Positions 1 through 8,152 of a stretch of 64,000 bases of DNA are shown here, in pieces. Position 1 is the stretch's first letter; the number at the start of each line of letters is the position of its first letter. Made by a program: the position numbers and the translations under genes. The notes below the pieces were generated by a model. It searched no databases. It was not told where the DNA came from and saw only the letters and a list, made by a program, of their open reading frames with translations. The stretch lies in assembly GCF_009728145.1 (NCBI RefSeq), contig NZ_WOCA01000014.1:54858-118857 (forward strand). The letters run 5' to 3'. This stretch comes from Ornithinibacillus caprae (GTDB lineage Bacteria; Bacillota; Bacilli; Bacillales; Amphibacillaceae).

Positions 1-264
1 GAAAGCTAAATCATCGTTCCCAAAAAGCTGCAAGACATTTAATACCGTTTGATCAGGAATTTCTTCAGATTCTTTTTTGGGAACGGTTAATTCCATCGCA
101 TCCACTAATGCTTGATTTTTCATCTGAGATGGATACGCTTCTTCATATAATTTCACTGGATCAATATTATTGTTAATACACCACTGTGCATAAACTAAAA
201 TCATTATTTTCTCATCACTTTTATAACTTTCAATTACTCGTTGTTCCATCTCTTTTTTATCCAA
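1..264 (-). CDS. Uncharacterised protein, 3' part cut off by window edge
   Basis: The reading frame is open from 264 down to base 1 and leaves the window. I do not recognise the family. The visible 83-88 residues are acidic and soluble, with no membrane segment or signal peptide, and include segments such as ILVYAQWC and TVLNVLQLFGNDDLAF. Two starts are possible. TTG at 264 has GGGG just upstream, inside the end of the methyltransferase gene. ATG at 249 is in the same frame but has a weaker site. The TTG start lies 1 base after the methyltransferase stop, so the two genes are probably co-transcribed and translationally coupled. Confidence 0.6.
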   Translation of the reverse strand, partial: MDKKEMEQRVIESYKSDEKIMILVYAQWCINNNIDPVKLYEEAYPSQMKNQALVDAMELTVPKKESEEIPDQTVLNVLQLFGNDDLAF

Positions 265-265
265 A

Positions 266-946
266 TTAATCCCCAACCTTCTGTAACATAAATACCCACA
301 TAAATGTTAATGCTTGTTTTAATTCTACAGGTAGATCCTGGTAATTTCTTTCGGTAACCCCTTGCTTATATACACCAAAGCCATCAATATGTGTAAAACC
401 CTTTTCCTTTGCTAACATACCAAACTCCCATGGCATCATAGTGTTACTGATCGTATCATTACCATATAATCGCGGATATCCATTTGACCTTGGACCTGCA
501 GTTGGACCGAGTATACCAACACATACATAACCATCATTTTTTAATACACGTTTTAGCTCTTGCAAGGAGTTTGCAGGAACTTCTGTCCACTCTAATACAT
601 TTATACACATAATTCCATCAAACTTTCCAGATTCAAAAGGTAATTCATTCATGTCACTTTGTATAAAAGAAATATTTTTTGTACGTTGCATTGCCTTTGA
701 AATCATTTCTGAAGAGATATCAACTCCGGTGACATTGTATCCTAATTGTTGAAGCTTAAAAGAACCATAGCCATCTCCACACCCAACATCTAATATGTCA
801 CTTCCACTTTTATTATACTTTTCAACAAACGGTATAATATCTTTTCGGCTGCCGTTGTCCCACATATTGGTGCTGCGCTTATTCCAAAACTGAGCTTGTT
901 GATCCCATTGTTCCTTTGCGACACTATGCCAATCAAACTTAGCCAT
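266..946 (-). CDS. Class I SAM-dependent methyltransferase
   Basis: This 226-residue protein has the Rossmann-type methyltransferase fold (Methyltransf_11/25 kind). Motif I, DVGCGDGYG, is at residues 53-61. An acidic residue after the second strand (VTGVDIS, about 72-78) would bind the SAM ribose, and a post-motif segment (DGIMCINVLEW, about 110) follows. The methyl acceptor cannot be told from sequence. It is followed directly by the uncharacterised gene that leaves the window. A copy of the dispersed double-hairpin repeat lies upstream at about 1000-1077, between this gene and cspC. The fold assignment is firm; the substrate is unknown. Confidence 0.85.
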   Translation of the reverse strand: MAKFDWHSVAKEQWDQQAQFWNKRSTNMWDNGSRKDIIPFVEKYNKSGSDILDVGCGDGYGSFKLQQLGYNVTGVDISSEMISKAMQRTKNISFIQSDMNELPFESGKFDGIMCINVLEWTEVPANSLQELKRVLKNDGYVCVGILGPTAGPRSNGYPRLYGNDTISNTMMPWEFGMLAKEKGFTHIDGFGVYKQGVTERNYQDLPVELKQALTFMWVFMLQKVGD

Positions 947-999
947 GTCATCTCCCCTTAAGCATTATTCGATTTATTTATTATAGCTTACATAACTTT

Positions 1000-1077
1000 G
1001 CATTTGCCATGCCATCATGGTAAATGCCTTAGTTCCACTTATTAAAGAATAGGAAAGTCTATGCCTCCTATCTGCCA
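1000..1077 (+). repeat. Dispersed double-hairpin repeat, copy R1
   Basis: Part of an intergenic family also seen near 3305, 26025, 40631, 45747 and, as fragments, 39450 and 62985. It begins with an inverted pair, GCATTTGCCAT and ATGGTAAATGC. The shared core CTTAGTT-CACTT-AT and the second-hairpin sequence AATAGGAAAGTCT with CCTATCTGC follow. This copy is partly decayed. The similarity was found by eye against the other copies. Confidence 0.65.
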
Positions 1078-1107
1078 AAAAAAGACTTACCCCCTAAGAG
1101 ATAAGCC
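1077..1107 (-). terminator. Rho-independent terminator of cspC
   Basis: Reading the minus strand, GGCTTA (1107-1102) pairs with TAAGTC (1089-1084, one G-U pair) and is followed by seven T (1083-1077). It lies 23 bases after the cspC stop. Confidence 0.65.
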
Positions 1108-1129
1108 TTTCGATTTTATTATTTATTAA

Positions 1130-1327
1130 TTATAGACGAGTTACGTTAGCTGCTTGTGGTCCGCGGTTACCTTCAACGATTTCAAATTCTACGTCTTGAC
1201 CTTCTTCAAGAGTTTTGAAACCTTCTGCATTGATAGCTGAGAAATGTACGAATACATCGTCTCCGTCTTCGCGCTCGATGAAACCGAAACCTTTTTCTGC
1301 GTTAAACCATTTTACTTTACCAGTCAT
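1130..1327 (-). CDS. cspC: Cold-shock protein (CspA family)
   Basis: A 65-residue single cold-shock domain, the normal length for Bacillus Csp proteins. It is a five-stranded OB fold that binds single-stranded RNA/DNA as an RNA chaperone. RNP1 is [15 protein letters not shown] (residues 3-17) and RNP2 is DVFVHFSAI (about 25-33). ATG at 1327 is chosen because a strong AGGAGG site lies 8 bases upstream; a longer open frame to 1375 is not credible. The gene is monocistronic, with a terminator behind it. A likely sigma-A promoter at 1446-1474 would give a leader of about 110 bases, as expected for cold-shock mRNAs. The letter C is nominal; cspB or cspD is equally possible. Confidence 0.93.
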   Translation of the reverse strand: MTGKVKWFNAEKGFGFIEREDGDDVFVHFSAINAEGFKTLEEGQDVEFEIVEGNRGPQAANVTRL

Positions 1328-1445
1328 TAAAATGACCTCCTTATACAAATATCGTGCAAAGTATAATTGAATCATTAATACTTTTACACCACTTGTTAAA
1401 GAGATCGTAAAGTATTACAAATTTCAATTTCCTTTTGCACTTTTA

Positions 1446-1474
1446 ACTTTACCTTTTTATGAAAAAAAATGCAA
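1446..1474 (-). promoter_or_regulatory. Candidate cspC promoter
   Basis: On the minus strand, TTGCAT (1474-1469), 17 bases, then TAAAGT (1451-1446). Matches to consensus are moderate (3/6 and 4/6), but spacing is ideal and the resulting long leader suits a cold-shock gene. Confidence 0.35.
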
Positions 1475-1665
1475 GCAAATCACTTTGTAATTTATAAAAA
1501 AATAATTAATTTCTTATGAATATTATGTAGTTATAAGTTATCACTATTGACATGTTGAAAACCCATGTTTTTTTTGATAAAATATACTCTTGCAAGATTA
1601 TAAAAATGAATATCGACTACCAAACATTTATATCTTGCAAATATGAATGGATAGGTGGTAATAAA

Positions 1666-2646
1666 ATGGAAAAGAAAGATTACAGAGTACTACTGTATTA
1701 TCATTACACAGACATCGAGGATCCGGAAACTTTTGCTGATCAACATCTTAAGTTCTGCAAAGACATGGAACTAAAAGGAAGAATCCTTGTTGCCAAAGAA
1801 GGGATCAATGGCACCGTTTCTGGTACAGTAGAAAACACAAACAAGTACATGGAAGCGATGAGAAATGATCCTCGTTTTGATGGTATTGTATTCAAAGTAG
1901 ATGAACATGATGGACATGCATTCAAGAAAATGCACGTGCGTCCTCGCAAAGAATTAGTTACTCTTCGTTTGGATGAAGAAGAAGATGTGAGTCCACAAGA
2001 ACTAACTGGTGAAAAGCTAAATCCAAAAGAATGGTATGAAGCAATGCAACGTGAAGATACGGTTGTTATTGATACTCGTAACGATTACGAATATGAATTA
2101 GGCCATTTCCGTGGTGCAATTAATCCTGATATCAAAACGTTTCGTGATTTACCCGATTGGGTTCGTGAAAATAAACATTTAATTGAAGGTAAAAAAGTTC
2201 TTATGTATTGTACTGGTGGAATCCGTTGTGAAAAATTCACTGGGTGGATGATAAAAGAAGGTTTTGAAGATGTTGCACAGCTTCACGGCGGTATTGTGAC
2301 ATATGGTAAAGATCCTGAGGTTCAAGGCGAACTATGGGATGGACAATGCTACGTGTTTGACGAGCGTCTTTCTGTTCCAGTCAACCAAAAAGAACATGTC
2401 GTTGTTGGAAAAGACTACTTCGACGGTCAACCATGTGAACGCTATGTAAATTGTGCAAATCCTGAATGTAATAAACAAATTCTCTGCTCAGAAGAAAATG
2501 AGCATAAATATATGCGTGGATGTACACACGATTGCCGTGTAAGCCCACGAAACCTATATGTAAAAGAGCATAACTTAACTCAAGAAGAGATTCAACGCAG
2601 ATTAGATGTTATAGCTGAAGAAGACCACGTTAAACAAGAAGCATAA
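1666..2646 (+). CDS. trhO: tRNA uridine(34) hydroxylase, rhodanese family (TrhO/YceA type)
   Basis: A 326-residue cytoplasmic protein of the TrhO family. These enzymes perform oxygen-dependent 5-hydroxylation of wobble uridine in some tRNAs. The N-terminal domain (1-100) carries [16 protein letters not shown]. The central rhodanese domain (about 120-225) has the active-site loop [10 protein letters not shown] with the catalytic cysteine at 182. The C-terminal tail is rich in cysteines ([17 protein letters not shown]) as in the family. The open frame extends upstream to 1552, but ATG 1666 has an AGGTGG site 7 bases before it and matches the usual length. It is monocistronic with a strong terminator. 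Confidence 0.9.
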   Translation: MEKKDYRVLLYYHYTDIEDPETFADQHLKFCKDMELKGRILVAKEGINGTVSGTVENTNKYMEAMRNDPRFDGIVFKVDEHDGHAFKKMHVRPRKELVTLRLDEEEDVSPQELTGEKLNPKEWYEAMQREDTVVIDTRNDYEYELGHFRGAINPDIKTFRDLPDWVRENKHLIEGKKVLMYCTGGIRCEKFTGWMIKEGFEDVAQLHGGIVTYGKDPEVQGELWDGQCYVFDERLSVPVNQKEHVVVGKDYFDGQPCERYVNCANPECNKQILCSEENEHKYMRGCTHDCRVSPRNLYVKEHNLTQEEIQRRLDVIAEEDHVKQEA

Positions 2647-2657
2647 AGTTTGTACAC

Positions 2658-2708
2658 AACTGGACTCCCTTTGTTGGATATTACCAACAATTGGAGTCCA
2701 GTTTTTTT
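2658..2708 (+). terminator. Terminator of trhO
   Basis: AACTGGACTCC pairs with GGAGTCCAGTT, with an inner TTGTTGG/CCAACAA stem, followed by seven T. Confidence 0.9.
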
Positions 2709-2768
2709 AGAGCTTTTAACAAATCGTTTCTATAATAATTGGTCTAGATACGTTTTCCAAGGACTACT

Positions 2769-2797
2769 TTGATTTTAAATCAATATCTTGCTATTCT
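2769..2797 (+). promoter_or_regulatory. Candidate promoter of the glutathione peroxidase gene
   Basis: TTGATT, 17 bases, TATTCT, just upstream of the AGGGAGG ribosome binding site. Each box matches consensus at 4 of 6 positions. Confidence 0.3.
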
Positions 2798-2819
2798 TAT
2801 TTAAAAGGGAGGAATAAAC

Positions 2820-3299
2820 ATGAGTGTCTACGATTTTTCCGCAACTACGATCGATGGAACAGAAAAGTCACTAGCTGATTATAAAGAAAAAGTACTACTT
2901 ATTGTTAATACCGCAAGTGAATGTGGATTTACTCCTCAGTTAGAAGGGTTACAAAACCTCTTCGATACATATAAGGACAAAGGTTTTGAAGTGTTAGGTT
3001 TTCCATGTAATCAATTCGGAAGTCAGGATCCTGGTTCAAATGAAGAAATCCAAAGCTTTTGTCAAAAAAATTATGGCGTCACCTTTCAAATGTTTAGTAA
3101 AGTAGATGTAAAAGGTGAAAATGTACATCCTCTATTCAATTATTTAACACATGAGGCAAAAGGTTTACTAACCAAAGAAATCAAATGGAATTTCACCAAG
3201 TTTTTAGTGGATAAAAATGGACAGGTTATTGATCGATATGCACCACAAACCAAACCTGAAACCATAGCAAATGATATAGAAAAATCGTTAAATAGCTAA
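2820..3299 (+). CDS. bsaA: Glutathione peroxidase family thiol peroxidase
   Basis: A 159-residue thioredoxin-fold peroxidase, full length for the bacterial Cys-type GPx family (B. subtilis BsaA). The peroxidatic cysteine is at residue 35 in NTASECGFTPQ. GFPCNQFGSQDPG holds the conserved Gln and a likely resolving Cys. WNFTKFLVD (about 123-131) supplies the Trp and Asn of the catalytic tetrad. It would reduce hydroperoxides in the cytoplasm, probably using thioredoxin or bacillithiol rather than glutathione. GGGAGG sits 8 bases before the ATG. It is monocistronic and convergent with the ABC operon, separated by a repeat copy and a shared terminator. Confidence 0.92.
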   Translation: MSVYDFSATTIDGTEKSLADYKEKVLLIVNTASECGFTPQLEGLQNLFDTYKDKGFEVLGFPCNQFGSQDPGSNEEIQSFCQKNYGVTFQMFSKVDVKGENVHPLFNYLTHEAKGLLTKEIKWNFTKFLVDKNGQVIDRYAPQTKPETIANDIEKSLNS

Positions 3300-3304
3300 A
3301 AAAC

Positions 3305-3384
3305 GTTGCATTCACCATGCCTTTATAGTGGAATGCAAAGCTGCACGTATGCAGGATAGGAAAGTTTACACATTCCTAGCTGCA
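3305..3384 (+). repeat. Dispersed double-hairpin repeat, copy R2
   Basis: First stem is TGCATTCACCAT with ATAGTGGAATGCA. The family core TATGCAGGATAGGAAAGTTTA follows, with CATTCCTAGCTGC as the second arm. It fills the gap between convergent genes, just before the shared terminator. Confidence 0.7.
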
Positions 3385-3424
3385 AAAAACACTCTGTGAT
3401 ATTTATTACTCACAGAGTGTTTTA
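3384..3424. terminator. Bidirectional terminator
   Basis: ACACTCTGTGA (3389-3399) pairs perfectly with TCACAGAGTGT (3410-3420). An A run lies on the left and a T run on the right, so it can stop both converging transcripts. Confidence 0.9.
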
Positions 3425-3425
3425 A

Positions 3426-4148
3426 TTATAACACCTTATCCAGGAAATCTTTTGCTCTTTCTGTTTTGGGCTTCATAAAGAAAGACTCAGGTTCTCCTTC
3501 CTCCATCAATTTTCCATCATCTAAAAACATGATTCGATCTGCAACTTCACGAGCGAAATTCATCTCATGGGTAACAACGACCATCGTCATACCTGTTTGA
3601 GTAAGATCCTTCATGACATCCAGTACTTCTTTTACCATTTCTGGATCTAGTGCTGATGTAGGTTCATCAAAAAGCATCACATCTGGATCCATTGCCAAGG
3701 CTCGTGCAATTGCAACACGTTGTTTTTGACCACCTGATAAACGATTCGGATAGGATGCTTCTTTATCCGTGAGCCCGACTTTCGCTAACAGTTCTTTTCC
3801 AACTTCATTCGCTTGCTCTCTTTTTAATTTCTTTACTTTGATTGGAGCATACGTTACATTCTCCAAAACGGTCATATGTGGGAACAAATGGAAATGTTGA
3901 AAAACCATACCAATGTTTTTTCTGATTTCCATTTTGTTTATTTTGGAGTTAGTAATTTCTTGGTCTTGAAACCAAACCTTTCCTGAAGACGGCTGTTCCA
4001 AAAGATTGAGACATCTCAAAAAGGTTGATTTACCTGATCCAGACGGACCGATAACAGCTACTACTTCTCCCTGCCCAATAGTGGCAGTAATATTTTTTAG
4101 AACGGTATTATCTCCGAATTTTTTCGTAATATCCTGTGTACTAATCAC
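3426..4148 (-). CDS. Polar amino-acid ABC transporter ATP-binding protein
   Basis: A 240-residue ATPase of the PAAT family (GlnQ/ArtM/YxeO kind). Walker [10 protein letters not shown], is at residues 34-42. The Q-loop follows (VFQHFHLFP), then signature LSGGQKQR near 134, Walker [13 protein letters not shown], and the switch histidine in VVVTHEM. It would energise the permease at 4141-4800, which it overlaps by 8 bases. It is the last gene of an operon with order amidohydrolase, binding protein, permease, ATPase. The substrate cannot be read from the ATPase; the operon context suggests an amino acid or an N-acylated derivative. Confidence 0.93.
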   Translation of the reverse strand: MISTQDITKKFGDNTVLKNITATIGQGEVVAVIGPSGSGKSTFLRCLNLLEQPSSGKVWFQDQEITNSKINKMEIRKNIGMVFQHFHLFPHMTVLENVTYAPIKVKKLKREQANEVGKELLAKVGLTDKEASYPNRLSGGQKQRVAIARALAMDPDVMLFDEPTSALDPEMVKEVLDVMKDLTQTGMTMVVVTHEMNFAREVADRIMFLDDGKLMEEGEPESFFMKPKTERAKDFLDKVL

Positions 4149-4800
4149 TTTGTCTCATCCTCCGTTCCACAGCACTACCAAGTCTTGTAAGGATAAAAAT
4201 CATCACCCAATAAATAACTCCTGCGAGTAATAGTGGCTCAAAATTACGGTATATATCAGCACCAACTATCTGAGCTCGACGCATAATATCCATATATCCT
4301 ATCGTTGCTACTAGAGCAGATTCCTTCGTTAATGTAATAAATTCATTCATTAATGCAGGTAATATATTTTTCAGGGCTTGGGGGAGGATGATGTTTATCA
4401 TCATTGGTTTGTATGGAACACCTAGTGCCTCCGCTGCTTCTGTTTGCCCTTTATCAACTGCCAATATCCCAGCTCGTATTATTTCGGACACATAAGCTGC
4501 CGAATTCAACCCAAATGCTAATACTGCTGATAAAAATATTTCAATATCATACCCTGTTAATTGTGGTACCGCAAAATAAATAATCCATAATTGCAATATA
4601 AGTGGAGTTCCACGAAAGATTGACGTGTATGCATCTGCTAGCCATTTTATAAATGGTTTTTTCGTAATTTTGCACAAGGCCAACACAATACCTAATATTA
4701 GTCCGAATACAATTGATACACTTACAAATTTTAATGTAGCCCATATTCCTTCAAGTATAAAAGGAACATAAGGCACGATTTGGCTAAAGTCCAAATTCAT
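4141..4800 (-). CDS. Polar amino-acid ABC transporter permease
   Basis: A 219-residue integral membrane protein of the HisM/GlnP kind with about five membrane segments. The EAA loop that contacts the ATPase is [20 protein letters not shown], about residues 127-146. The N terminus (about 15-75) is the usual PAAT permease TM domain, [19 protein letters not shown], followed by [11 protein letters not shown]. It lies 31 bases after the binding-protein gene and overlaps the ATPase gene, so it is in the same operon. A homodimer is likely because no second permease is present. Confidence 0.92.
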   Translation of the reverse strand: MNLDFSQIVPYVPFILEGIWATLKFVSVSIVFGLILGIVLALCKITKKPFIKWLADAYTSIFRGTPLILQLWIIYFAVPQLTGYDIEIFLSAVLAFGLNSAAYVSEIIRAGILAVDKGQTEAAEALGVPYKPMMINIILPQALKNILPALMNEFITLTKESALVATIGYMDIMRRAQIVGADIYRNFEPLLLAGVIYWVMIFILTRLGSAVERRMRQSD

Positions 4801-4831
4801 GCCTTAACACCTCACCTTCTAGTTGCCTTCC

Positions 4832-5614
4832 TTATTCATATTCTGATAACCATTGATCCTTCAGCTCATCTATTTTTCCGCTTGCTTCTAACTCTTCTAA
4901 AATAGCATTTACTTCTTCAACTAGTTCACTTCCTTTAGGAAACGCAATCCCCATTCCAGGTGAACTTGTTGTTGGGTCATCAAATCCAACAAAACCTTGG
5001 GAATCCATATAACCTACCGCTACGGTTTTATCCATATAAGCTACATCAATACGATTTGAATTTAATTCCTGAACTAAAACACTTGAATCATCTACTTTTT
5101 TCACTTCAAACCCGTATTCTTCACTTAACGTTTCTGCACCTTCTTCTTGAATTGTTCCTAATTGCACACCAACAATTTTCCCTTCTAAGTCTTCTAAACT
5201 ATTAACCTCTGCATCAGGTTTAGAAATCAGCATTTCTCCTGAACGGTGGTATTCCTTAGAAAAGTCAACATTCTTACTACGTTCTTCGGTAGCACTCATA
5301 CCCGCCATAACCATATCTACACGTCCTGCTTGTAATGCTCCAATTAGACCATCGAAATTCATATCTTCGATTTCCAGATCATATCCTAATTCATTCGCAA
5401 TTGCATGTGCTAATTCAATATCAAATCCTTCAAAGTTTCCTTCTGTATCATAGGATTCAAATGGAGGAAAATCAGCTGACGTTGCCATTTTTAGTATTTC
5501 CTTGTCCTCGGAATCATTAGAGGCAGATGTTGTATCCTCTCCTTCTGAACCACATGCAACTAACATACTTACCATAAACACTACGAATAGAGAATGAAAC
5601 ATTATTTTTTTCAT
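4832..5614 (-). CDS. Amino-acid ABC transporter substrate-binding lipoprotein
   Basis: A 260-residue family 3 solute-binding protein. The signal peptide ends in lipobox MLVAC with the lipidated cysteine at residue 21, followed by an acidic, Ser-rich linker. Family features include FPPFESYDTEGNFEGFDIELA (split here as FPPFESYDTEG and NFEGFDIELA), GLIGALQAGRVDMVMAGM and a C-terminal KIDELKDQW. It sits outside the membrane and delivers ligand to the permease at 4141. It lies 15 bases after the M20 amidohydrolase gene. The ligand is unknown; an N-acyl amino acid or cysteine-type compound is inferred only from context. Confidence 0.92.
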   Translation of the reverse strand: MKKIMFHSLFVVFMVSMLVACGSEGEDTTSASNDSEDKEILKMATSADFPPFESYDTEGNFEGFDIELAHAIANELGYDLEIEDMNFDGLIGALQAGRVDMVMAGMSATEERSKNVDFSKEYHRSGEMLISKPDAEVNSLEDLEGKIVGVQLGTIQEEGAETLSEEYGFEVKKVDDSSVLVQELNSNRIDVAYMDKTVAVGYMDSQGFVGFDDPTTSSPGMGIAFPKGSELVEEVNAILEELEASGKIDELKDQWLSEYE

Positions 5615-5629
5615 ATCAATCTCTCCCTT

Positions 5630-6790
5630 TTAGTTATTTTCTTCAAATTCTGTTTTAATAGTTTGTAATAACTTTGAATCTGTTAAAATATCATATCCTG
5701 TATTCGCCAACGCTAATGCTCCATTTACTAATGCTCTGTGACCATCTTGTGTAATTGTTTGGTCTGCAAATTCTTTTGTATGTGCAACTAAACCTGGCGC
5801 ATTTAGCCCAATATATGGATGAATTGCTGGAACAACTTGACTCACATTCCCCATATCAATCGAACCATAGCTTAGTTTGGCAGGTAGAACTGGTAGCTTT
5901 GTTGATTCCTCTAAATTCTTGTTAAAGGCATTAGATAGTGTTTGGTTAGTAACCATATCATCGTAGCTTAGTTCATAGTTTTTAATTTCTACGGTTGCCC
6001 CAGTCATTAATGCAGCACCATGTGCGATGTTTTTCACCTTTTCGACAACCTCATTGAGGTAATAGCGTTCCTTTGCACGAATATAAAACTGTGCAACAGC
6101 ATAATCTGGTACTACATTAGCTGCTTGACCACCTTCTGAAATGATCCCGTGGATTCGTACATCTGTCGGAAGATGCTCACGCAATGCATTAATTCCGTTG
6201 AACATTTGGATGACACTATCCAAAGCATTAATCCCTTTCTCAGGTGATGCTGCAGCATGAGAAGACTTTCCAGTATAAGCAAACTGGATCGCATCCATTG
6301 CAAGCGAATCTCCACTTTCATAAGATTGGTCACCTGGGTGAAGGATCATTGCGACATCTATATCATCAAAAACACCCTGTTCACTCATGGGCACCTTAGC
6401 TCCATTTGTTTCTTCTGCAGGTGTGCCTAAAACGACAACTCTTCCTCCAGTATCATTCAACAGCTTACTAAGTGCTATTCCTGCTCCGACGCTCATTGTA
6501 CCGATCAAATTATGTCCACAACCATGTCCAATTCCAGGCAAAGCATCGTATTCTGCTAACAAAGCAATCGTTGGACCTGGTTTATTACTGTTAAATACAG
6601 CCTTAAAAGCTGTTGGTCGGTCTACTATACCCTTTTGAACTTCAAAATGATGTTCTTTTAGATAATCTGATAATAACTCCATCGAATTAAATTCTTGATC
6701 ACCTAGTTCCGGATTGGCGTATAGGTGGTCACTCATTCGAATGAGGTTAGGTTCTATGTTGTGTAGTTCTCGAATCAGTTTCTCTCTCAT
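5630..6790 (-). CDS. M20 family amidohydrolase (AbgB/ACY1L2/YxeP-like)
   Basis: A 386-residue metallo-amidohydrolase of the M20D group. Metal-binding and catalytic segments are LLAEYDALPGIGHGCGHN (about 78-95), AEETNGAKVPMSEQG and HPGDQSYESGDS. The dimerisation domain holds YTGKSSHAAASPEKGINALD, and the family-typical GSIDMGNVSQVVP is near the end. Such enzymes remove acyl or aminoacyl groups from conjugated amino acids. As first gene of an operon with a PAAT importer it resembles the B. subtilis yxeMNOP group. The inferred role is import of an N-acylated amino acid followed by cytoplasmic deacylation. The start has AAAGGTGA 5 bases upstream. Confidence 0.88.
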   Translation of the reverse strand: MREKLIRELHNIEPNLIRMSDHLYANPELGDQEFNSMELLSDYLKEHHFEVQKGIVDRPTAFKAVFNSNKPGPTIALLAEYDALPGIGHGCGHNLIGTMSVGAGIALSKLLNDTGGRVVVLGTPAEETNGAKVPMSEQGVFDDIDVAMILHPGDQSYESGDSLAMDAIQFAYTGKSSHAAASPEKGINALDSVIQMFNGINALREHLPTDVRIHGIISEGGQAANVVPDYAVAQFYIRAKERYYLNEVVEKVKNIAHGAALMTGATVEIKNYELSYDDMVTNQTLSNAFNKNLEESTKLPVLPAKLSYGSIDMGNVSQVVPAIHPYIGLNAPGLVAHTKEFADQTITQDGHRALVNGALALANTGYDILTDSKLLQTIKTEFEENN

Positions 6791-6831
6791 ATTTATTCAC
6801 CTTTTTGTATATTTATTAATTCATGTGTATA

Positions 6832-6861
6832 TTTATACCACATATTAATAATCATACGCAA
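6832..6861 (-). promoter_or_regulatory. Candidate promoter of the amidohydrolase-ABC operon
   Basis: Minus strand: TTGCGT (6861-6856), 18 bases, TATAAA (6837-6832), about 40 bases before the start codon. GTATATTTAT occurs twice as a direct repeat over the -10 region and just downstream, which may mark a regulator site. Confidence 0.35.
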
Positions 6862-7073
6862 TAGTTTTTATAAAATTTTTTATCGATCTTGGTAGAAAAG
6901 ACTCCTTCCTCAAAACGTGGGCAGCTTTAGGTGGGAGATGAATCGCCTATTTTAATTTTTATTTAGAGGAAATTTTTTACGTTATTGCCCTTCAACTCTT
7001 GAAGGATAATAATCCTTCCATTTGTCATACTAATAATAAGGTTTCAATGAACTTGTGGAAATGAGATGAAAAT
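6862..7073. other. Gene-free stretch with an insertion-end-like segment
   Basis: No open frame with a credible start is seen. The segment around 6903-6940 (GTGGGCAGCTTTAGGTGGGA, then GATGAATCGCC) is GC-richer than its surroundings. From memory it resembles the ends of IS200/IS605-type elements in bacilli. An inverted CTTCAACTCTTGAAG lies near 6990. No transposase or TnpB frame accompanies them, so at most this is a remnant. Confidence 0.25.
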
Positions 7074-7529
7074 ATGCTAACACTTTCTTTTATATTTTTC
7101 TTCTTCATACTGTTGATTGGCTTTAATAAATTTAATATTCTACCGATAACTAAAATTATACCTATTTGGCTTTTCATCGTATTCATCTCTGGTTTAATTA
7201 TAAATTCAGTTTTTACAAACTTAGAGTATATAGCAAAACCAAAATCAGCAGACTCATATATTTCATACTTAATCCTGCAAAGTTTAATACTGCCTTTAGC
7301 TATACTATTCATAATCAATATATACAAGTTAGTTAGATTACCACTTAAAGTTGCTACGCTAATACTAGGAACCATAATTTTGATAATTGCAGAAAAATTT
7401 ATAGAACAAATAGGCATCATTACATATACGCATTGGAATATAGCTTTTTCTACTATTTTATGGTCTTCAATCATTATGATTTCTATTTGTTTTTACCATT
7501 TCATGAAGAGGGGGATTTCTCATTCTTAA
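7074..7529 (+). CDS. Small multi-pass membrane protein, function unknown
   Basis: A 151-residue, very hydrophobic protein with four or five predicted membrane segments (about 4-18, 27-45, 65-85, 92-108 and 120-142). No catalytic motif is visible. The ribosome binding site is poor (GGAAATGAGATG). It overlaps the next gene by 8 bases if that gene starts at the ATT at 7522. The pairing suggests a two-gene operon of related small membrane proteins. I cannot assign a function; the family is probably confined to bacilli and clostridia. Confidence 0.7.
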   Translation: MLTLSFIFFFFILLIGFNKFNILPITKIIPIWLFIVFISGLIINSVFTNLEYIAKPKSADSYISYLILQSLILPLAILFIINIYKLVRLPLKVATLILGTIILIIAEKFIEQIGIITYTHWNIAFSTILWSSIIMISICFYHFMKRGISHS

Positions 7530-8031
7530 ACTCCCAACACAATTTGATTCAAATGAATGGTTTGTTATGATAACTATGATTTTTTTAGTAATTGCCTTTT
7601 TCATGTTACCTAAAATATTTCCTACAGAAATGACGATTTCGATACTTTTATACTTCGCTGTACTCGGACTAGCTACAGATGTTCTAATCGGTGTAGACTA
7701 TCCATTTAACTTTTACCAAATCATGGATGATTCCAAATTAGAGCTTTTTGATGTTTTTATCTATGGTGTTAATTATTCTATATATGGTTACTTTTTTTCA
7801 TTTTTGATTTATAAGTGGATGATACGTAGAGGTAAATTATTATTAATCATTATTTATTGGAGTGGACAAACCACTCTAATTGAATGGGTCTCCGTAAAGT
7901 TTCATGTATTTTCATATCATAATGGATGGTATATTGGTTATTCAATTATTGCCTATTTATTAGTTTTCACAATAAGTGCATTCGTCGTTAAAGTATTTAT
8001 TCATTGCTGGAAGAGTGAAAATAAGCTCTAA
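7522..8031 (+). CDS. CBO0543-like small membrane protein, probable ATT start
   Basis: A hydrophobic protein of 169 residues if started at 7522, or 154 if started at ATG 7567. It shows the layout I associate with the CBO0543 family: an EWFV segment, then a membrane helix ending in LPKIFP, an Asp in the second helix, a YGVNYSIYGYFFSF stretch, an internal WVSVKFHVFSYHNGWY and a last helix. ATG 7567 has no Shine-Dalgarno sequence. ATT 7522 has GAGGGGG (7508-7514) at 7 bases and adds the family-like PTQFDSNEWFVM segment. I therefore prefer the ATT start. Function unknown. Confidence 0.65.
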   Translation: MLKLPTQFDSNEWFVMITMIFLVIAFFMLPKIFPTEMTISILLYFAVLGLATDVLIGVDYPFNFYQIMDDSKLELFDVFIYGVNYSIYGYFFSFLIYKWMIRRGKLLLIIIYWSGQTTLIEWVSVKFHVFSYHNGWYIGYSIIAYLLVFTISAFVVKVFIHCWKSENKL

Positions 8032-8044
8032 CTTATTAAACCAT

Positions 8045-8081
8045 AAAGATCGCACAGTGATTTATTCACTGTGCGATCTTT
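8045..8081. terminator. Strong terminator between the membrane-protein genes and proS
   Basis: A perfect 16-bp stem (AAAGATCGCACAGTGA and its complement) with a 5-base loop. It can serve the plus-strand genes; proS on the other strand ends 72 bases away. Confidence 0.8.
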
Positions 8082-8152
8082 ATTTAAATAAAATGTTTGT
8101 TTATCTATATACGAAACAGGATAATTTATCCCTTAGCTCCTTTAAATATACC

